From Lentisphaerota bacterium (lineage in GTDB: Bacteria > Verrucomicrobiota > Lentisphaeria > Victivallales > Victivallaceae), in assembly GCA_015061745.1 (NCBI GenBank), contig SUWB01000014.1, positions 1 through 60,849 of the forward strand: a DNA stretch of 60,849 bases. The letters run 5' to 3'. The translations under genes and the position numbers were made by a program. Below the pieces are notes generated by a model, which searched no databases, was not told the origin of the DNA, and was given only the letters and a program-made list of their open reading frames with translations. Shown here in pieces: positions 18,787-29,835 of this stretch. The stretch's first letter is position 1; every line of letters starts with the position of its first letter.

Positions 18787-21700
18787 ATGATTGACAGCGC
18801 TTATTCATATCGCGACAAACAGAACCGCGAGCAGAATGAATCATTTGACGCCATTTCCATCAATGTCGCCTCTCCTGAGGTGATCCGGAGCTGGTCATTC
18901 GGTGAGGTGAAGAATCCCGAAACTATCAACTACCGCAGTTTCAAGCCTGAAAAGGGCGGTCTTTTCTGCGAACGTATTTTCGGTCCTGTCCGGGACTGGG
19001 AGTGCAACTGCGGAAAATACAAACGGGTCAAACACAAAGGTATCACTTGCGACCGTTGCGGTGTTGAAGTGACTGTTGCCAAGGTCCGTCGTGAACGTAT
19101 GGGACATATTGAACTGGCTGTCCCCGTTTCTCACATCTGGTTTTTCAAGTGTATGCCCAGCCGTATCGGCCTGATCCTTGATATGCCTGCAAAGGAACTG
19201 GAAAAGGTCCTTTACTACGAAGAATATGTGGTGACCGATCCCGGTGACACCGGTTTTACCTTGGGACAGACCCTTTCTGAAGATAAATACTTTGAAGCTT
19301 GTGAAGACTACGGCGACTCCTTTGTCGCTGATATGGGTGCTCAGGCTATCAAAACTCTGCTTGAGAAGATCGACCTTGAAGCTGAAAAAGCCAAACTGGA
19401 AGAAGATCTCAAAACCAGCAACAATAAGGCCAATCGTAAAAAATGGGGCAAACGGCTCCGGTTGATCGAAGGCTTTATGGCCGGTAACAGCCGTCCGGAA
19501 TATATGATTATGACTATTCTGCCGGTGATGCCTCCGGATCTGCGTCCTCTTGTGCCTCTGGATGGCGGTCGTTTTGCCACCAGTGACCTTAACGACCTCT
19601 ATCGCCGCGTCATTAACCGCAACAACCGTCTGAAAGCTCTGCTGCAGCTGCGTACTCCTGAAGTGATTATCCGCAACGAAAAACGTATGCTTCAGGAAGC
19701 TGTTGACGCTCTGCTGGACAACGGCCGTCACGGACGTCCTGTTACAGGTGCCCAGAACCGTCCTCTCAAGAGTATTTCTGATATGCTCAAAGGTAAGCAG
19801 GGCCGTTTCCGTCAGAACTTGTTGGGTAAACGTGTCGACTATTCCGGACGTTCCGTTATCGTGGTGGGACCTGAATTGAAGATCCACCAGTGCGGTCTGC
19901 CCAAAAAGATGGCTATGGTGCTTTTTGAGCCCTTCATCATCCGTCACCTCAAAGAACGTGGAATCGCCCATACTGTCCGCGGTGCCAAAAAGAAGATCGA
20001 GGCGGGTGTATCCGAAGTGTGGGATATCCTGGCCGAAGTGACCAAAGGTCATCCCATTATGCTCAACCGTGCTCCTACGCTGCACCGTTTGAGTATTCAG
20101 GCTTTTGACCCTGTGCTTATTGAGGGTTCCGCCATCCGTTTGCATCCTATGGTTTGTACCGCTTACAACGCTGACTTTGACGGTGACCAGATGGCTGTTC
20201 ACGTGCCTCTTTCAAACGAGGCTCAGATGGAGACCAAGCTGCTTATGCTTTCTCCCAACAACATCTTCTCTCCTGCCAACGGCAAGCCTATTGCTTCACC
20301 CACTCACGATATCACCCTCGGTGCCTACTATCTGACCTGGGTGGGCGACAGCCACAATAAGGTGCAGCCCAAACTTTACCGTGACTATTTTGAAGTCCTT
20401 TACGCTATGAGCCAGGGATTCATCAAGATCCACGATCCTGTCCGTATTCCCAACCCCGACTACGGCAAGGATACTCTTTACGGTGACAAGGATTCCAAAT
20501 TTATCACCACGACTCCCGGACGCTGTCTCTTTAATGAAATCTGGGACAAGCGGTTAGGATTCTACAACGATCTTGCCAAGAAAAAGAATCTGGGCCGTCT
20601 GATTTCCGATTCCTATAAGATTTCCGGACACGATGCCACCATCAAACTGCTGGATGACCTTAAGGATCTGGGTTACCGTCACTCCACTCTGGCCGGTCTT
20701 TCCATTTCAATCGCCGACCTTGAAGTGCCCGAAAGCAAGGAAAAACTTATTGCCGATGCCCGCGCTCAGGTGGAAAGTGTGCTTAAACAGTTTGAAGACG
20801 GTGCCATTACCGAAGGTGAACGTCATAAGAAAGTGATCGATATCTGGACCCAGACCAACGATGCTGTGGCTCAGGAACTTTTCACACGTCTGGAAACTTC
20901 CAGCCGTCAGAAAGAACTGAACCCTGTCTTCGCTATGTGGGATTCCGGAGCCCGAGGCAGCAAAGACCAGATCCGTCAGCTTGCCGGTATGCGCGGTTTG
21001 ATGGCCAAGCCTTCCGGTGATATTATTGAACGGCCTATTATCTCCAACTTCCGTGAAGGTCTTTCTGTGATGGAGTACTTCATCTCCACCCACGGTGCCC
21101 GTAAAGGTTTGGCTGATACCGCTCTTAAAACCGCTGACTCAGGTTATATGACCCGCCGTCTTGTTGACGTTGCTCAGGACATTATCTGCCGTGAACAGGA
21201 TTGCGGAACCACCAACGGTGTCTGGACTCGTGCCATTACCGAAGGTGATGAGGTTATTATGCCCCTGCGCGACCGTATCATCGGCCGTTTCTGCGGACGC
21301 GACCTGCAGGATCCCTTGAATCCTTCACAGCTCATTATTCGTGCCGGTGAGGAGTTCACTCCCGAAATTTGCGATGTCATCGATTCCCGCAAGATCCAGG
21401 AAGTCTTTATCCGTTCTGCTCTGACCTGCGAAACCCGTCACGGTGTCTGCGTCAAGTGCTACGGTCAGAACCTGGCAAGCGACCGTCTCGCAATTGAAGG
21501 TGATGCCCTCGGTATTATTGCCGCTCAGTCAATCGGTGAACCCGGTACCCAGCTGACAATGCGTACCTTCCACATCGGCGGTACTGCAAAAAGTGCTTAC
21601 CGCAAACCTCAAATCGCTTCACGCTTTGACGGTATGCTCCGCTACGAAAACGTCAGAACCGTTGAAAACGCCAAGGGCGAAATCGTGGTCGTGAACAAGA

Positions 21701-23211
21701 ACGGCAGCGCAGTCATCTATGATCCTGTTGTCGCCGACAAGAAAGAACGGGAAGCACGGGAAGATGCACGCAGAACCTCTGAAGTTCTGGGAATGCCCGT
21801 GAAAGAGGATTACGACTACCGGATCGATGCTCTCCGTGAAGCCGAACTGGAACGTTATGAACTTGAACCCGGTTCAGTGCTTCATATTTCAGATGAGTCA
21901 CCCGTCAAGGCTGATGAAGTGTTCGTCAGCTGGGACGCCGACCATATTCCGATCGTCAGCGAACAGGCCGGTACTGTCCAGCTTGATGACTTGATCGAGG
22001 GGGTTACCATCGAAAAGAACAAGCAGAAAGAAAAGAACCAGAAGAATTCTGATGCTGCTGTTGACCAGGGAACCGTTATGGAACACCGTGAAGACTTGAA
22101 TCCTCAGGTCGTTATCACCAGTGAAGACGGTACTCCTCTCAACAACTATCCTCTGCCTCCCGGTGCTGTGCTTATGGTCAGACGTGATGACAAAGTTATC
22201 CCCGGTTCAGTGGTGGCCCGTGTGCCCCGCCAGTCCGCCAAGAACAAAGATATTACCGGAGGTCTTCCCCGTATCGCTGAGCTCTTTGAAGCCCGGAATC
22301 CCAAAGAGGTCGCTGAGCTGGCTCAGATCGACGGTGAAGTTGTCATCGACAAAGCCCTTAAAAACAAACGGCAGCTGGTCATCGTCGACCCGACCTCCGG
22401 CCGCCGCGATGAACATAATAACATTCCTCTGAACAAGCATCTTATGGTCTCTGTTGGTGACCGTGTGCGCAAAGGTCAGAAATTGACCGTCGGTTCCATC
22501 GTGCCCCAGAAACTTCTGGAAGTGAGCGGTGTGAGCGATCTGCAGCGTCACCTGGTCAACGAAATCCAGCTGGTGTACCGTACTCAGGGTGTGGAAATCA
22601 ACGATAAACACGTTGAAATCATTATCCGTCAGATGATGCAGAAGGTCAAGATCACCGAACCCGGAAACACTGAATTCCTGCCTGGTGAACAGCTTGACCG
22701 CGGGGAATTTGAACGTATCAACCGCGAACTGATCGACAAAGGAAAACAGCCCGCCGTAGCCGAGCCTGTTTTGCTGGGTATCACTAAAGCGGCTTTGGAA
22801 ACTGAGAGCTTTATCTCTGCAGCAAGCTTCCAGGACACTACCCGTATCCTTACCGAAGCAGCAACCGCCGGCAAGATCGACGTGCTGACCGGATTCAAGG
22901 AAAACGTGATCACCGGACACCTGATCCCGGCGGGTACTGGTACCGAGCGTCTCCAGTCCATCGAACTGCGTTACCTCGGGGAAGAAATTGAACAGGAAAC
23001 CACTGTTCAGTTTGAAGAAAGAGAGTCTGCCTCAGTCGAGGAGGCCACAGCCAAGTGGCGTTCCGCTGCTCCTGCTGAAGACGAAGATTTCGGAGATGAC
23101 GACGATAATTGGTATCCCGAACAGGAACAGTCTTTTGACGGCACCATCGAAGATGATTTTGGTGAAGGAAACTTCGATGAAGAAGAAACCTTTGATAACG
23201 AAGACCTGTAA
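18787..23211 (+). CDS. rpoC: DNA-directed RNA polymerase subunit beta'
   Basis: The 1474-residue protein contains the N-terminal zinc site ([14 protein letters not shown]), the catalytic [10 protein letters not shown] with D463, D465 and D467 holding the active-site magnesium, the second zinc site ([13 protein letters not shown]) and the trigger-loop region ([19 protein letters not shown]). It ends in an acidic tail of about 60 residues rich in Asp and Glu. It is slightly longer than E. coli beta' (about 1407), mainly through this tail. AGGAGG stands before the ATG. Confidence 0.98.
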   Translation: MIDSAYSYRDKQNREQNESFDAISINVASPEVIRSWSFGEVKNPETINYRSFKPEKGGLFCERIFGPVRDWECNCGKYKRVKHKGITCDRCGVEVTVAKVRRERMGHIELAVPVSHIWFFKCMPSRIGLILDMPAKELEKVLYYEEYVVTDPGDTGFTLGQTLSEDKYFEACEDYGDSFVADMGAQAIKTLLEKIDLEAEKAKLEEDLKTSNNKANRKKWGKRLRLIEGFMAGNSRPEYMIMTILPVMPPDLRPLVPLDGGRFATSDLNDLYRRVINRNNRLKALLQLRTPEVIIRNEKRMLQEAVDALLDNGRHGRPVTGAQNRPLKSISDMLKGKQGRFRQNLLGKRVDYSGRSVIVVGPELKIHQCGLPKKMAMVLFEPFIIRHLKERGIAHTVRGAKKKIEAGVSEVWDILAEVTKGHPIMLNRAPTLHRLSIQAFDPVLIEGSAIRLHPMVCTAYNADFDGDQMAVHVPLSNEAQMETKLLMLSPNNIFSPANGKPIASPTHDITLGAYYLTWVGDSHNKVQPKLYRDYFEVLYAMSQGFIKIHDPVRIPNPDYGKDTLYGDKDSKFITTTPGRCLFNEIWDKRLGFYNDLAKKKNLGRLISDSYKISGHDATIKLLDDLKDLGYRHSTLAGLSISIADLEVPESKEKLIADARAQVESVLKQFEDGAITEGERHKKVIDIWTQTNDAVAQELFTRLETSSRQKELNPVFAMWDSGARGSKDQIRQLAGMRGLMAKPSGDIIERPIISNFREGLSVMEYFISTHGARKGLADTALKTADSGYMTRRLVDVAQDIICREQDCGTTNGVWTRAITEGDEVIMPLRDRIIGRFCGRDLQDPLNPSQLIIRAGEEFTPEICDVIDSRKIQEVFIRSALTCETRHGVCVKCYGQNLASDRLAIEGDALGIIAAQSIGEPGTQLTMRTFHIGGTAKSAYRKPQIASRFDGMLRYENVRTVENAKGEIVVVNKNGSAVIYDPVVADKKEREAREDARRTSEVLGMPVKEDYDYRIDALREAELERYELEPGSVLHISDESPVKADEVFVSWDADHIPIVSEQAGTVQLDDLIEGVTIEKNKQKEKNQKNSDAAVDQGTVMEHREDLNPQVVITSEDGTPLNNYPLPPGAVLMVRRDDKVIPGSVVARVPRQSAKNKDITGGLPRIAELFEARNPKEVAELAQIDGEVVIDKALKNKRQLVIVDPTSGRRDEHNNIPLNKHLMVSVGDRVRKGQKLTVGSIVPQKLLEVSGVSDLQRHLVNEIQLVYRTQGVEINDKHVEIIIRQMMQKVKITEPGNTEFLPGEQLDRGEFERINRELIDKGKQPAVAEPVLLGITKAALETESFISAASFQDTTRILTEAATAGKIDVLTGFKENVITGHLIPAGTGTERLQSIELRYLGEEIEQETTVQFEERESASVEEATAKWRSAAPAEDEDFGDDDDNWYPEQEQSFDGTIEDDFGEGNFDEEETFDNEDL

Positions 23212-23238
23212 AATTTTGCAGTTTTTCTTAATCAGGGG

Positions 23239-23267
23239 TTGACAAATCGCACTTGCCGGGTTATATT
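23239..23267 (+). promoter_or_regulatory. Strong promoter of the str/S10 transcription unit
   Basis: TTGACA, 17 bp and TATATT lie in the rpoC-rpsL gap, about 90 bases before rpsL. It gives the rpsL-to-rpsS genes their own start, separate from rpoBC. Confidence 0.8.
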
Positions 23268-23356
23268 ATAAATCCGTGCAAGTGTGATTTTAGAAATTTA
23301 TATACAGAAAGAATAAACAAAAAGAGTTGTAACACTCTAAAAAACAGGAATTTACC

Positions 23357-23758
23357 ATGCCGACTATCAACCAGCTGGTGCGTTTCGGACGCGAAGAGAA
23401 AGAAAAGAAGAGCAAGTCAAAGGCTCTGAGTGCTTGTCCTCAGCGCCGTGGCGTCTGTCTTCAGGTGACCACCCGTACCCCCAAAAAGCCGAACTCAGCT
23501 TTGCGGAAAATTGCCCGTGTTCGCCTGACCAATGGCCAGGAAGTCACTGCCTATATCGGCGGTGAAGGTCACAACCTTCAGGAACACTCTGTTGTTCTGG
23601 TCAAGGGCGGTCGTGTTCGCGACCTTCCCGGTGTTCGTTATCACATTGTGCGCGGTGCGCTTGACAGTCTTGGTGTTGACAAGCGTAATCAGGGCCGTTC
23701 CAAGTATGGTGCCAAACGTCCCAAACCCGGTGCCGAAACTGCCAAAAAGAAGAAATAA
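23357..23758 (+). CDS. rpsL: 30S ribosomal protein S12
   Basis: The 133-residue protein is a clear S12 ([42 protein letters not shown]). The first streptomycin-site lysine is kept, but R88 stands in GGRVRDLPG where most species have Lys; Lys-to-Arg here is a classical streptomycin resistance change. The tail is Lys-rich. It heads the str-type cluster with rpsG and fusA behind. Confidence 0.97.
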   Translation: MPTINQLVRFGREEKEKKSKSKALSACPQRRGVCLQVTTRTPKKPNSALRKIARVRLTNGQEVTAYIGGEGHNLQEHSVVLVKGGRVRDLPGVRYHIVRGALDSLGVDKRNQGRSKYGAKRPKPGAETAKKKK

Positions 23759-23779
23759 GTCATAGGAGCCTGATATAAA

Positions 23780-24250
23780 ATGAGAAGACGTAAAGCTGAA
23801 AAACGGGTACAGCTCCCCGATGTGAAGTACAACAGCCCCCTTATCGGCCGGCTGATCAATACCATTCTCAGCCGCGGCAAAAAGTCCACGGCTCAGCGCA
23901 TTGTTTACGGTGCTCTTGATCTGATCGCTGCCAAAAAGCCCGAAGTCAGTGCTATTGAAGTGTTCCTTAAGGCTCTTGACAACGTCAAGCCCGAACTCGA
24001 AGTGAAAAGCCGCCGCGTCGGTGGTGCCACCTATCAGGTGCCCATCGAAGTTGAACCCGAACGCCAGGTCGCTCTTGCTATGCGCTGGATCACCACCTAT
24101 TCCCGCGGCCGCAAAGGCAAATCTATGACCGAAGCTCTCGCCGGAGAACTTCTTGATGCCTATGAAAATACCGGTTCTTCCGTCAAGAAGAAGGAAGATA
24201 CCTACAAGATGGCTCAGGCTAACAAAGCCTTTGCTCATTATCGCTGGTAA
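23780..24250 (+). CDS. rpsG: 30S ribosomal protein S7
   Basis: The 156-residue protein matches S7: [10 protein letters not shown] at the start, [35 protein letters not shown] and ALAMRWI. It starts assembly of the 30S head and touches the E-site tRNA. Spacing to rpsL is 21 bases and to fusA 35 bases. Confidence 0.97.
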   Translation: MRRRKAEKRVQLPDVKYNSPLIGRLINTILSRGKKSTAQRIVYGALDLIAAKKPEVSAIEVFLKALDNVKPELEVKSRRVGGATYQVPIEVEPERQVALAMRWITTYSRGRKGKSMTEALAGELLDAYENTGSSVKKKEDTYKMAQANKAFAHYRW

Positions 24251-24285
24251 TCTTTGACAACCTATATAGTGATACAGTTAATAAT

Positions 24286-26394
24286 ATGAGTACTGCTGAA
24301 AAAAATTTCCACGAGTCACCTCACCGTAAGGTTTCGCTCAAAGATGTGCGTAATATCGGTATTATGGCTCACATTGACGCTGGTAAGACTACTCTTACTG
24401 AGCGTATCCTTTTCTATACCGGCGTGAACTACAAAGTCGGTGATACCCACGAAGGTACTGCTACCACCGACTGGATGGAACAGGAACGTGAACGTGGTAT
24501 TACCATTACCTCCGCTGCTACCACCTGTACTTGGAAGAACAGAAAAATCAATATCATCGATACTCCCGGACACGTTGACTTCACCGCTGAGGTGGAACGT
24601 TCTCTGCGCGTTCTGGACGGTGCTGTTGCCGTTTTCTGTGCTGTTGGTAAAGTTCAGCCCCAGTCCGAAACTGTGTGGCGTCAGGCCAAAAAATATAATG
24701 TGCCCATCGTTGCTCTTGTGAACAAGATGGACCGTACCGGTGCTGACTTTGACGGCGTTGTGAGCGAAATCCGCACCAAATTGGGTGCTGTTCCCGTCCG
24801 TGTCGCTCTGCCTATCGGTAAAGAAGGTGACTTCAAAGGTGTGGTCGATGTTCTCCGCGGCAAGGCTCTCTACTTTGATCCCAAGGACAAAGGCGTTACC
24901 ATTATCGAAGAAGAACTCACCGGCGAACTTGCTGAACAGCGTGAAGAAGCCTTTATGGAACTTTACGAAGCTGTTGCCGGCTGCGACGACGAAATGATGG
25001 AACTCTTCCTCGAAGAAAAGACTCCCGATATCGATGCTCTCCGCGCCGCTCTGCGTAAAGCTACCGTGGCCGCTCAGCTCGTTCCTGTGGCTTGCGCCTC
25101 CGCTTTCAAATGCTGCGGCGTTCAGATGATCCTCGATGTGATCGTGGATTACCTCCCCAGCCCCATCGATACCTGGGAAATCACCGGTTCCGATCCTGCC
25201 ACCGGCGCAGAGATGACCCGCCACGTCGGCGATATGCAGCCCTTCTCCGCTCTGGTCTTCAAGATTATGACCGACCCCTATGTGGGTAAACTCTACTACT
25301 TCCGTATTTACTCCGGTGTGGCGGCTCAGGGTATGTCCGTGCTGAACCCCCGTACCGGCAAACGTGAACGTCTGGGACGTATCCTTCAGATGCACGCCAA
25401 CAAGCAGATCGAGCACGAAGAAATGTTCTCCGGCGATATCGCTGCTGTGGGCGGTCTGAAGAATGTTACCACCGGTGACACCCTCTGCCTGGCTGAGGAA
25501 CCCATCGTTCTGGAATCTATGAGCTTCCCTGAACCTGTTATCTCTATTGCTGTTGAGCCCAAATCCTCCGGCGACCGTGACAAACTGGACAAAGGTCTTA
25601 TCGCTCTTGCTGAAGAAGACCCCACCTTCCAGGTCCACGGCGACGAAGAAACCGGACAGACTGTTATTTCCGGTATGGGTGAGCTGCACCTTGATATTAT
25701 CATCGACCGTCTGCGTCGTGAATTCAATGTGGAAGCCAACACCGGTGCACCCCAGGTTGCTTACCGTGAAGCTCTCTGCACCACCGGTCACGCTGACACC
25801 AAGTTCGTCCGTCAGTCCGGCGGTCACGGTCAGTATGGTCACTGCATCATCGACATCATTCCTCAGGAACGCGGATTCGGAATCGAGGTTGAAAGCCAGG
25901 TTACCGGCGGTAACATTCCCAAGGAATTCATCAAACCCATCGAAAACGGTATCCGTGAGGCTGCCGCTGCCGGTGTGGCTGCCGGATTCCCTGTGATCGA
26001 CTTCAAAGCGATCATCATCGACGGTTCTTACCACCCTGTTGACTCCTCCGAAATGGCGTTTAAGATCGCCGGTTCTATGGCTTTCAAAGAAGCCGCCCGC
26101 AAGGCCGGTGTTGAAATGCTTGAACCTATTATGAAGGTTGAAGTTACAACTCCCGAAGAACATATGGGCGACCTTATCGGTGATATCACCAGCCGCCGCG
26201 GTGCTATTCAGGAGATCTCCTCCACCGGTAACAATGAGTCCCGGATCAATGCCAACGTGCCTCTGGCCGAACTTTTCGGTTACGCCACCACGATCCGTTC
26301 TCTTTCACGTGGCCGTGCTACCTATTCAATGGAGCCTGCCCACTTTGACCGGGTTCCCAAAGCTATTCAAGATAAACTTGTTGAAAAGAGGTAA
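24286..26394 (+). CDS. fusA: Elongation factor G
   Basis: The 702-residue protein carries GTPase motif AHIDAGKT (28-35), switch I with [20 protein letters not shown] and NKMD, and the later domain marks [18 protein letters not shown] and [16 protein letters not shown]. It drives tRNA-mRNA translocation. Length and order are normal. The gene is followed 6 bases later by rpsJ; the tuf gene that often follows fusA is absent here and lies at 9954 instead. Confidence 0.98.
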   Translation: MSTAEKNFHESPHRKVSLKDVRNIGIMAHIDAGKTTLTERILFYTGVNYKVGDTHEGTATTDWMEQERERGITITSAATTCTWKNRKINIIDTPGHVDFTAEVERSLRVLDGAVAVFCAVGKVQPQSETVWRQAKKYNVPIVALVNKMDRTGADFDGVVSEIRTKLGAVPVRVALPIGKEGDFKGVVDVLRGKALYFDPKDKGVTIIEEELTGELAEQREEAFMELYEAVAGCDDEMMELFLEEKTPDIDALRAALRKATVAAQLVPVACASAFKCCGVQMILDVIVDYLPSPIDTWEITGSDPATGAEMTRHVGDMQPFSALVFKIMTDPYVGKLYYFRIYSGVAAQGMSVLNPRTGKRERLGRILQMHANKQIEHEEMFSGDIAAVGGLKNVTTGDTLCLAEEPIVLESMSFPEPVISIAVEPKSSGDRDKLDKGLIALAEEDPTFQVHGDEETGQTVISGMGELHLDIIIDRLRREFNVEANTGAPQVAYREALCTTGHADTKFVRQSGGHGQYGHCIIDIIPQERGFGIEVESQVTGGNIPKEFIKPIENGIREAAAAGVAAGFPVIDFKAIIIDGSYHPVDSSEMAFKIAGSMAFKEAARKAGVEMLEPIMKVEVTTPEEHMGDLIGDITSRRGAIQEISSTGNNESRINANVPLAELFGYATTIRSLSRGRATYSMEPAHFDRVPKAIQDKLVEKR

Positions 26395-26400
26395 TAAATT

Positions 26401-26721
26401 ATGGCTGCAAAAACTCAGCGCATCCGTATTCGGCTCCAGGCTTACGATCATCGTATTCTGGATCAGTCCGTCAACGAAATCCTTGAAGCTGCCAAACGCG
26501 CCGGTTCAATGGTTGACGGTCCCGTTCCGCTTCCGACCCGCATTGAGCGTTGGTCTGTGAACCGCTCCCCCCACGTGGATAAGAAATCAATGGAGCAGTT
26601 CGAGATCCGTACTCACAAGCGGATGCTGGACATTGTCAATCCCAATGCCAAGGCTGTTGACGAACTCAAGAAGCTCAATTTGCCTGCCGGTGTGGATATT
26701 TCAATCAAGACCGGTTTCTGA
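26401..26721 (+). CDS. rpsJ: 30S ribosomal protein S10
   Basis: The 106-residue product contains [53 protein letters not shown] and [10 protein letters not shown], all typical of S10. It begins 6 bases after fusA, so the str and S10 operons are fused in this genome. Confidence 0.97.
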   Translation: MAAKTQRIRIRLQAYDHRILDQSVNEILEAAKRAGSMVDGPVPLPTRIERWSVNRSPHVDKKSMEQFEIRTHKRMLDIVNPNAKAVDELKKLNLPAGVDISIKTGF

Positions 26722-26745
26722 TTCAGTTTCAGAAACATCGTTAAC

Positions 26746-26768
26746 TCCGGGAGCACGCTGCTCCCGGA
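26746..26768 (+). promoter_or_regulatory. Perfect 10-bp hairpin between rpsJ and rplC
   Basis: TCCGGGAGCA and TGCTCCCGGA pair around a 3-base loop inside a 120-base gap. No T run follows. A third GCTCCCGG lies just downstream (about 26780). It may be a translational control element of the rplC part, a role the L4 leader plays elsewhere; this is inference. Confidence 0.45.
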
Positions 26769-26841
26769 TAGATACCAAGGCTCCCGGCCGATTGGGGGCA
26801 CGTATCGAAAGTTTCCCTAACTCTTTTTGTAAGGAGAACAA

Positions 26842-27486
26842 ATGAAAGCATTAATCGGTAAAAAGATCGGTATGACTCAGGTCTACGATGAACAGGGTAC
26901 TCTGATCCCGGTGACGGTGATCGAGGCTGGTCCCTGCGTTGTGACTGCTGTCAAAACGGTCGAGCGCGATGGTTATGACGCGCTTCAGTTGGGCTTCGGC
27001 GCCCGCAAGGCTAAGAATTTCAGCCGCGCCGAAAAGGGTCACCTGGCCAAAGCCGTGGCAGTTGACGAAGCAGGAAAACTTCCTGCCGTCCTGCGTGAAT
27101 TCCGTGGAATGGATGCTGCCGAACCCGGTGCCGTCATCAAGGCTGATGTTTTCGCCGCCGGCGATTTCATCGACGTTGTCGGTACCACCAAAGGTCGCGG
27201 TTTCCAGGGCGTTGTCAAACGTTGGAACTTTGGCGGTGGACGTGCCAGTCACGGTGGTGCCTGGGAACGTCGTCCCGGTTCTATCGGTATGTGCGAATTC
27301 CCCGGACGCGTTGCCAAGGGTAAGAAAATGGCCGGACATTACGGCTGCGACCGTCGTACGGTCCAGAACCTCAAAGTTGTCCGTGTCAATGCCGAAGAGA
27401 ACTACCTTATGGTTCGGGGTGCTGTCCCCGGTGCCAACGGCGGTATTCTGCTGGTCCGCAGTGCGCTGAAAAAGAGTGCGAAATAA
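26842..27486 (+). CDS. rplC: 50S ribosomal protein L3
   Basis: The 214-residue protein shows GKKIGMTQVYDEQGTLIPVTVIEAGPC at the start and FQGVVKRWNFGGGRASHG with RPGSIG in the long loop that reaches toward the peptidyl transferase centre. AAGGAG precedes the ATG. Confidence 0.97.
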   Translation: MKALIGKKIGMTQVYDEQGTLIPVTVIEAGPCVVTAVKTVERDGYDALQLGFGARKAKNFSRAEKGHLAKAVAVDEAGKLPAVLREFRGMDAAEPGAVIKADVFAAGDFIDVVGTTKGRGFQGVVKRWNFGGGRASHGGAWERRPGSIGMCEFPGRVAKGKKMAGHYGCDRRTVQNLKVVRVNAEENYLMVRGAVPGANGGILLVRSALKKSAK

Positions 27487-27502
27487 TTAAGGAGAGCAGA
27501 AA

Positions 27503-28132
27503 ATGTCCAAAACTTTGAATATTCTCAATTGTCAGGGTGCTACCGTGGGCGAATACATCGTCCCCGATACTGCCATTGAAATGAGCAAGGGCGGGACTGC
27601 TGTTCACGATGCAGTTGTCGCTATCCGTGCCGGACGTCGTGCCGGTACCGCCTGCACCAAGACCCGTGGTCTGGTTCGCGGCGGCGGCGCAAAGCCCTTC
27701 CGTCAGAAAGGTCGCGGCGGTGCCCGTGCAGGTTCCAGCCGGAGCCCCGTGTGGACCGGTGGTGGTACCATTTTCGGACCCCAGCCCCGTTCCTTCGCCA
27801 AGAAAGTCAACAAGAAAGTCTTTGTCCTCGCTCTGAAGCGTGCTTTCTCCGAGCGTTTGAACGAAGATGCCATCGTTGTTGTTGACAAGTTTGATCTTCC
27901 CGATCACAAGACCAAAAACGCTGTGGCGATCCTCAAGAACCTCAATCTCTATGACAACCTGACCCTGCTCACCGTTCCCGAATACGAGAACACCGTTGTC
28001 TGCGCTACCGGCAACATCCCCACTATGGGTATTGTCCGTTCCGCTGTGATTGACGTCTACGATATTATGAGCTGCGAAAAGATCCTCTTTACCAAAGATG
28101 CTCTTGACGCTTTCATCGCCCGGCTGGCATAA
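27503..28132 (+). CDS. rplD: 50S ribosomal protein L4
   Basis: The 209-residue protein has the L4 exit-tunnel loop ([23 protein letters not shown]) and the later [11 protein letters not shown]4 lines the exit tunnel and controls the S10 operon in enterics. Stop and start of neighbours are 14-16 bases apart. Confidence 0.96.
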   Translation: MSKTLNILNCQGATVGEYIVPDTAIEMSKGGTAVHDAVVAIRAGRRAGTACTKTRGLVRGGGAKPFRQKGRGGARAGSSRSPVWTGGGTIFGPQPRSFAKKVNKKVFVLALKRAFSERLNEDAIVVVDKFDLPDHKTKNAVAILKNLNLYDNLTLLTVPEYENTVVCATGNIPTMGIVRSAVIDVYDIMSCEKILFTKDALDAFIARLA

Positions 28133-28146
28133 GGAGACACTGAAAA

Positions 28147-28428
28147 ATGAAAAACGCTTTTGAAGTGATTATCGCTCCGGTGCTGACCGAAAAGACCAAC
28201 GCTCTCATCCAGGAAAAGAAATACACCTTCCGTGTTGCTCCCGGTGCCGGCAAAATCGAAATTGCCAAGGCTGTTGAAGAGCTTTTCAAGGTCAAAGTCG
28301 CCGATGTCAATGTTATGAATTATCTCGGCAAGACCCGCCGTTCCGGCCGTACCGGCCAGGTCGGCCGCCGTCCCAACTGGAAGCGCGCTGTGGTCACTCT
28401 CGCCGAAGGTTCCATCGAGATCATCTAA
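28147..28428 (+). CDS. rplW: 50S ribosomal protein L23
   Basis: The 93-residue protein has APVLTEKTNALIQEKKYTFRV and IAKAVEELFKVKVADVNVMN, then a basic Arg-rich stretch. L23 sits at the tunnel exit and docks trigger factor and SRP. Confidence 0.96.
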   Translation: MKNAFEVIIAPVLTEKTNALIQEKKYTFRVAPGAGKIEIAKAVEELFKVKVADVNVMNYLGKTRRSGRTGQVGRRPNWKRAVVTLAEGSIEII

Positions 28429-28443
28429 GGGAGTATATAGAAA

Positions 28444-29271
28444 ATGGCAATCAAGACTTTTAATCCTACGACTCCCTCCCGCCGTCATATGACGGTGCTG
28501 GATAAGTCCGGTCTCAGCAAAAAAGGTCCGGAAAAGAGTCTGACCAGAGGTATCAGCTCCACCGGCGGTCGTAACAATCAGGGCCGTATCACCACCCGTT
28601 TCCGTGGTGCCGGCAACAAACGCCGCTACCGGGTCATCGATTTCAAACGGTTCAAGGAAGGCGTGCCCGCCACCGTGATCTCTATTGAATACGATCCCAA
28701 CCGTACTGCCAATATCGCTCTGATTCAGTATGAAGACGGCGAAAAGGCTTATATCATCGCTCCCGTCGGCCTCAAAGCCGGTGACAAAGTGATGAACGGT
28801 CCCAAAGCTGAACTCAAGCCCGGTAACAGTATGAAGATCAAAGACATCCCCGTGGGTGTCGATATCTGCTGCATTGAGCTGACTCCCGGACGCGGTGCTG
28901 CTATTGCCCGTTCCGCCGGTCAGGTCGCTATTCTCCGCGGTAAAGAGGAAGAATACGCTCAGATCAAGCTGCCCTCAGGCGAAGTCCGTATGATCCACGT
29001 GGAATGCCGCGCTATGATCGGACAGGTGGGTAACCTGGATCTTATGAACGTCAAACTCGGTAAAGCCGGTAAGAAACGTTACAAAGGTTTCCGTCCCCAC
29101 GTCCGTGGTGTGGCTCAGAACCCTGTCGACCATCCTATGGGTGGTGGTGAAGGACGTGAGTCCGGCGGTGGACATCCTGTTTCACCCTGGGGCAAACTTG
29201 CCAAGGGCAAACGGACCCGCAATCCGCGTAAGAATTCCAAGAACTTCATTGTTGAGCGGAGGAAGAAGTAA
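28444..29271 (+). CDS. rplB: 50S ribosomal protein L2
   Basis: The 275-residue protein is typical L2: [37 protein letters not shown] and, near the C-terminus, [13 protein letters not shown], whose His is the peptidyl-transferase-associated residue. It overlaps rpsS by one base (TAATG). Confidence 0.97.
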   Translation: MAIKTFNPTTPSRRHMTVLDKSGLSKKGPEKSLTRGISSTGGRNNQGRITTRFRGAGNKRRYRVIDFKRFKEGVPATVISIEYDPNRTANIALIQYEDGEKAYIIAPVGLKAGDKVMNGPKAELKPGNSMKIKDIPVGVDICCIELTPGRGAAIARSAGQVAILRGKEEEYAQIKLPSGEVRMIHVECRAMIGQVGNLDLMNVKLGKAGKKRYKGFRPHVRGVAQNPVDHPMGGGEGRESGGGHPVSPWGKLAKGKRTRNPRKNSKNFIVERRKK

Positions 29272-29546
29272 TGGCCAGATCAATCAAGAAAGGTCCCTTC
29301 GTGGATCAGTATCTTATCGACAAAGTCGAAAAGATGAACAACGAGAAGAACAAGACCGCTATCAAGACCTGGTCACGTCGTTCTCTGATCATTCCGGACT
29401 TTGTTGGTCACACCTTCAATGTTCACAACGGCAAAACTTTTGCTCAGGTTTTTGTTACTGAAAATATGGTCGGACACAAGCTCGGTGAGTTTGCTCCTAC
29501 CCGTAACTTCCGTGAGCACGGTGCTATGTCCGGTAAGGACAAATAA
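29271..29546 (+). CDS. rpsS: 30S ribosomal protein S19
   Basis: The 91-residue protein has [36 protein letters not shown] and [17 protein letters not shown], all S19 hallmarks. It is the last gene of this cluster: a terminator follows after 16 bases and rplV, rpsC, rplP and the rest are not here. Confidence 0.97.
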   Translation: MARSIKKGPFVDQYLIDKVEKMNNEKNKTAIKTWSRRSLIIPDFVGHTFNVHNGKTFAQVFVTENMVGHKLGEFAPTRNFREHGAMSGKDK

Positions 29547-29562
29547 GTTTCCGTTGCAACAC

Positions 29563-29596
29563 AAAAAAGCGGCTGCTTTCCGGCGGCCGCTTTTTT
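29563..29596 (+). terminator. Strong terminator closing the ribosomal cluster
   Basis: AAAAAAGCGGCTGC pairs with GCGGCCGCTTTTTT (one G-T pair) around a 6-base loop. The symmetrical A and T runs could stop transcription from both sides. Confidence 0.9.
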
Positions 29597-29775
29597 CATA
29601 AGGCAATTTCAAAAGTCATTCGAAAAATGGTAAAGTTGCCATTCGCAAAGAGTTGCAAAGGGTAGTTTGAAGGCTGCTACCTGCAAGGTAACAGGTGAAA
29701 ACGCTCCCTTGTGCAAATCAAAGCGAGGGCACTTTAACTGTTTTGAGGAGTTTTGAAATTGGCTCTCATACCCTG

Positions 29776-29814
29776 AAAAAAGCCCCTCAATGACTTTTCC
29801 GGTCAGAGAGGGGC
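29776..29814 (-). terminator. Terminator of the FAD oxidoreductase gene
   Basis: Read on the minus strand, GCCCCTC and GAGGGGC (29782-29788, 29808-29814) with an inner TGAC/GTCA extension form a stem followed by a T run. The gap 29597-29775 between the two terminators holds no gene that I can see. Confidence 0.85.
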
Positions 29815-29835
29815 ATCGTTTTTATGGCAGAGAAT

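Noticed and set aside
16925..18844. Minus-strand open frame of 639 codons opposite rpoB (and 615 codons at 24316-26163 opposite fusA)
   Set aside because: They mirror highly expressed genes with strong codon bias, have no ribosome site or family features and cross the gene ends. They are shadows of the sense genes.
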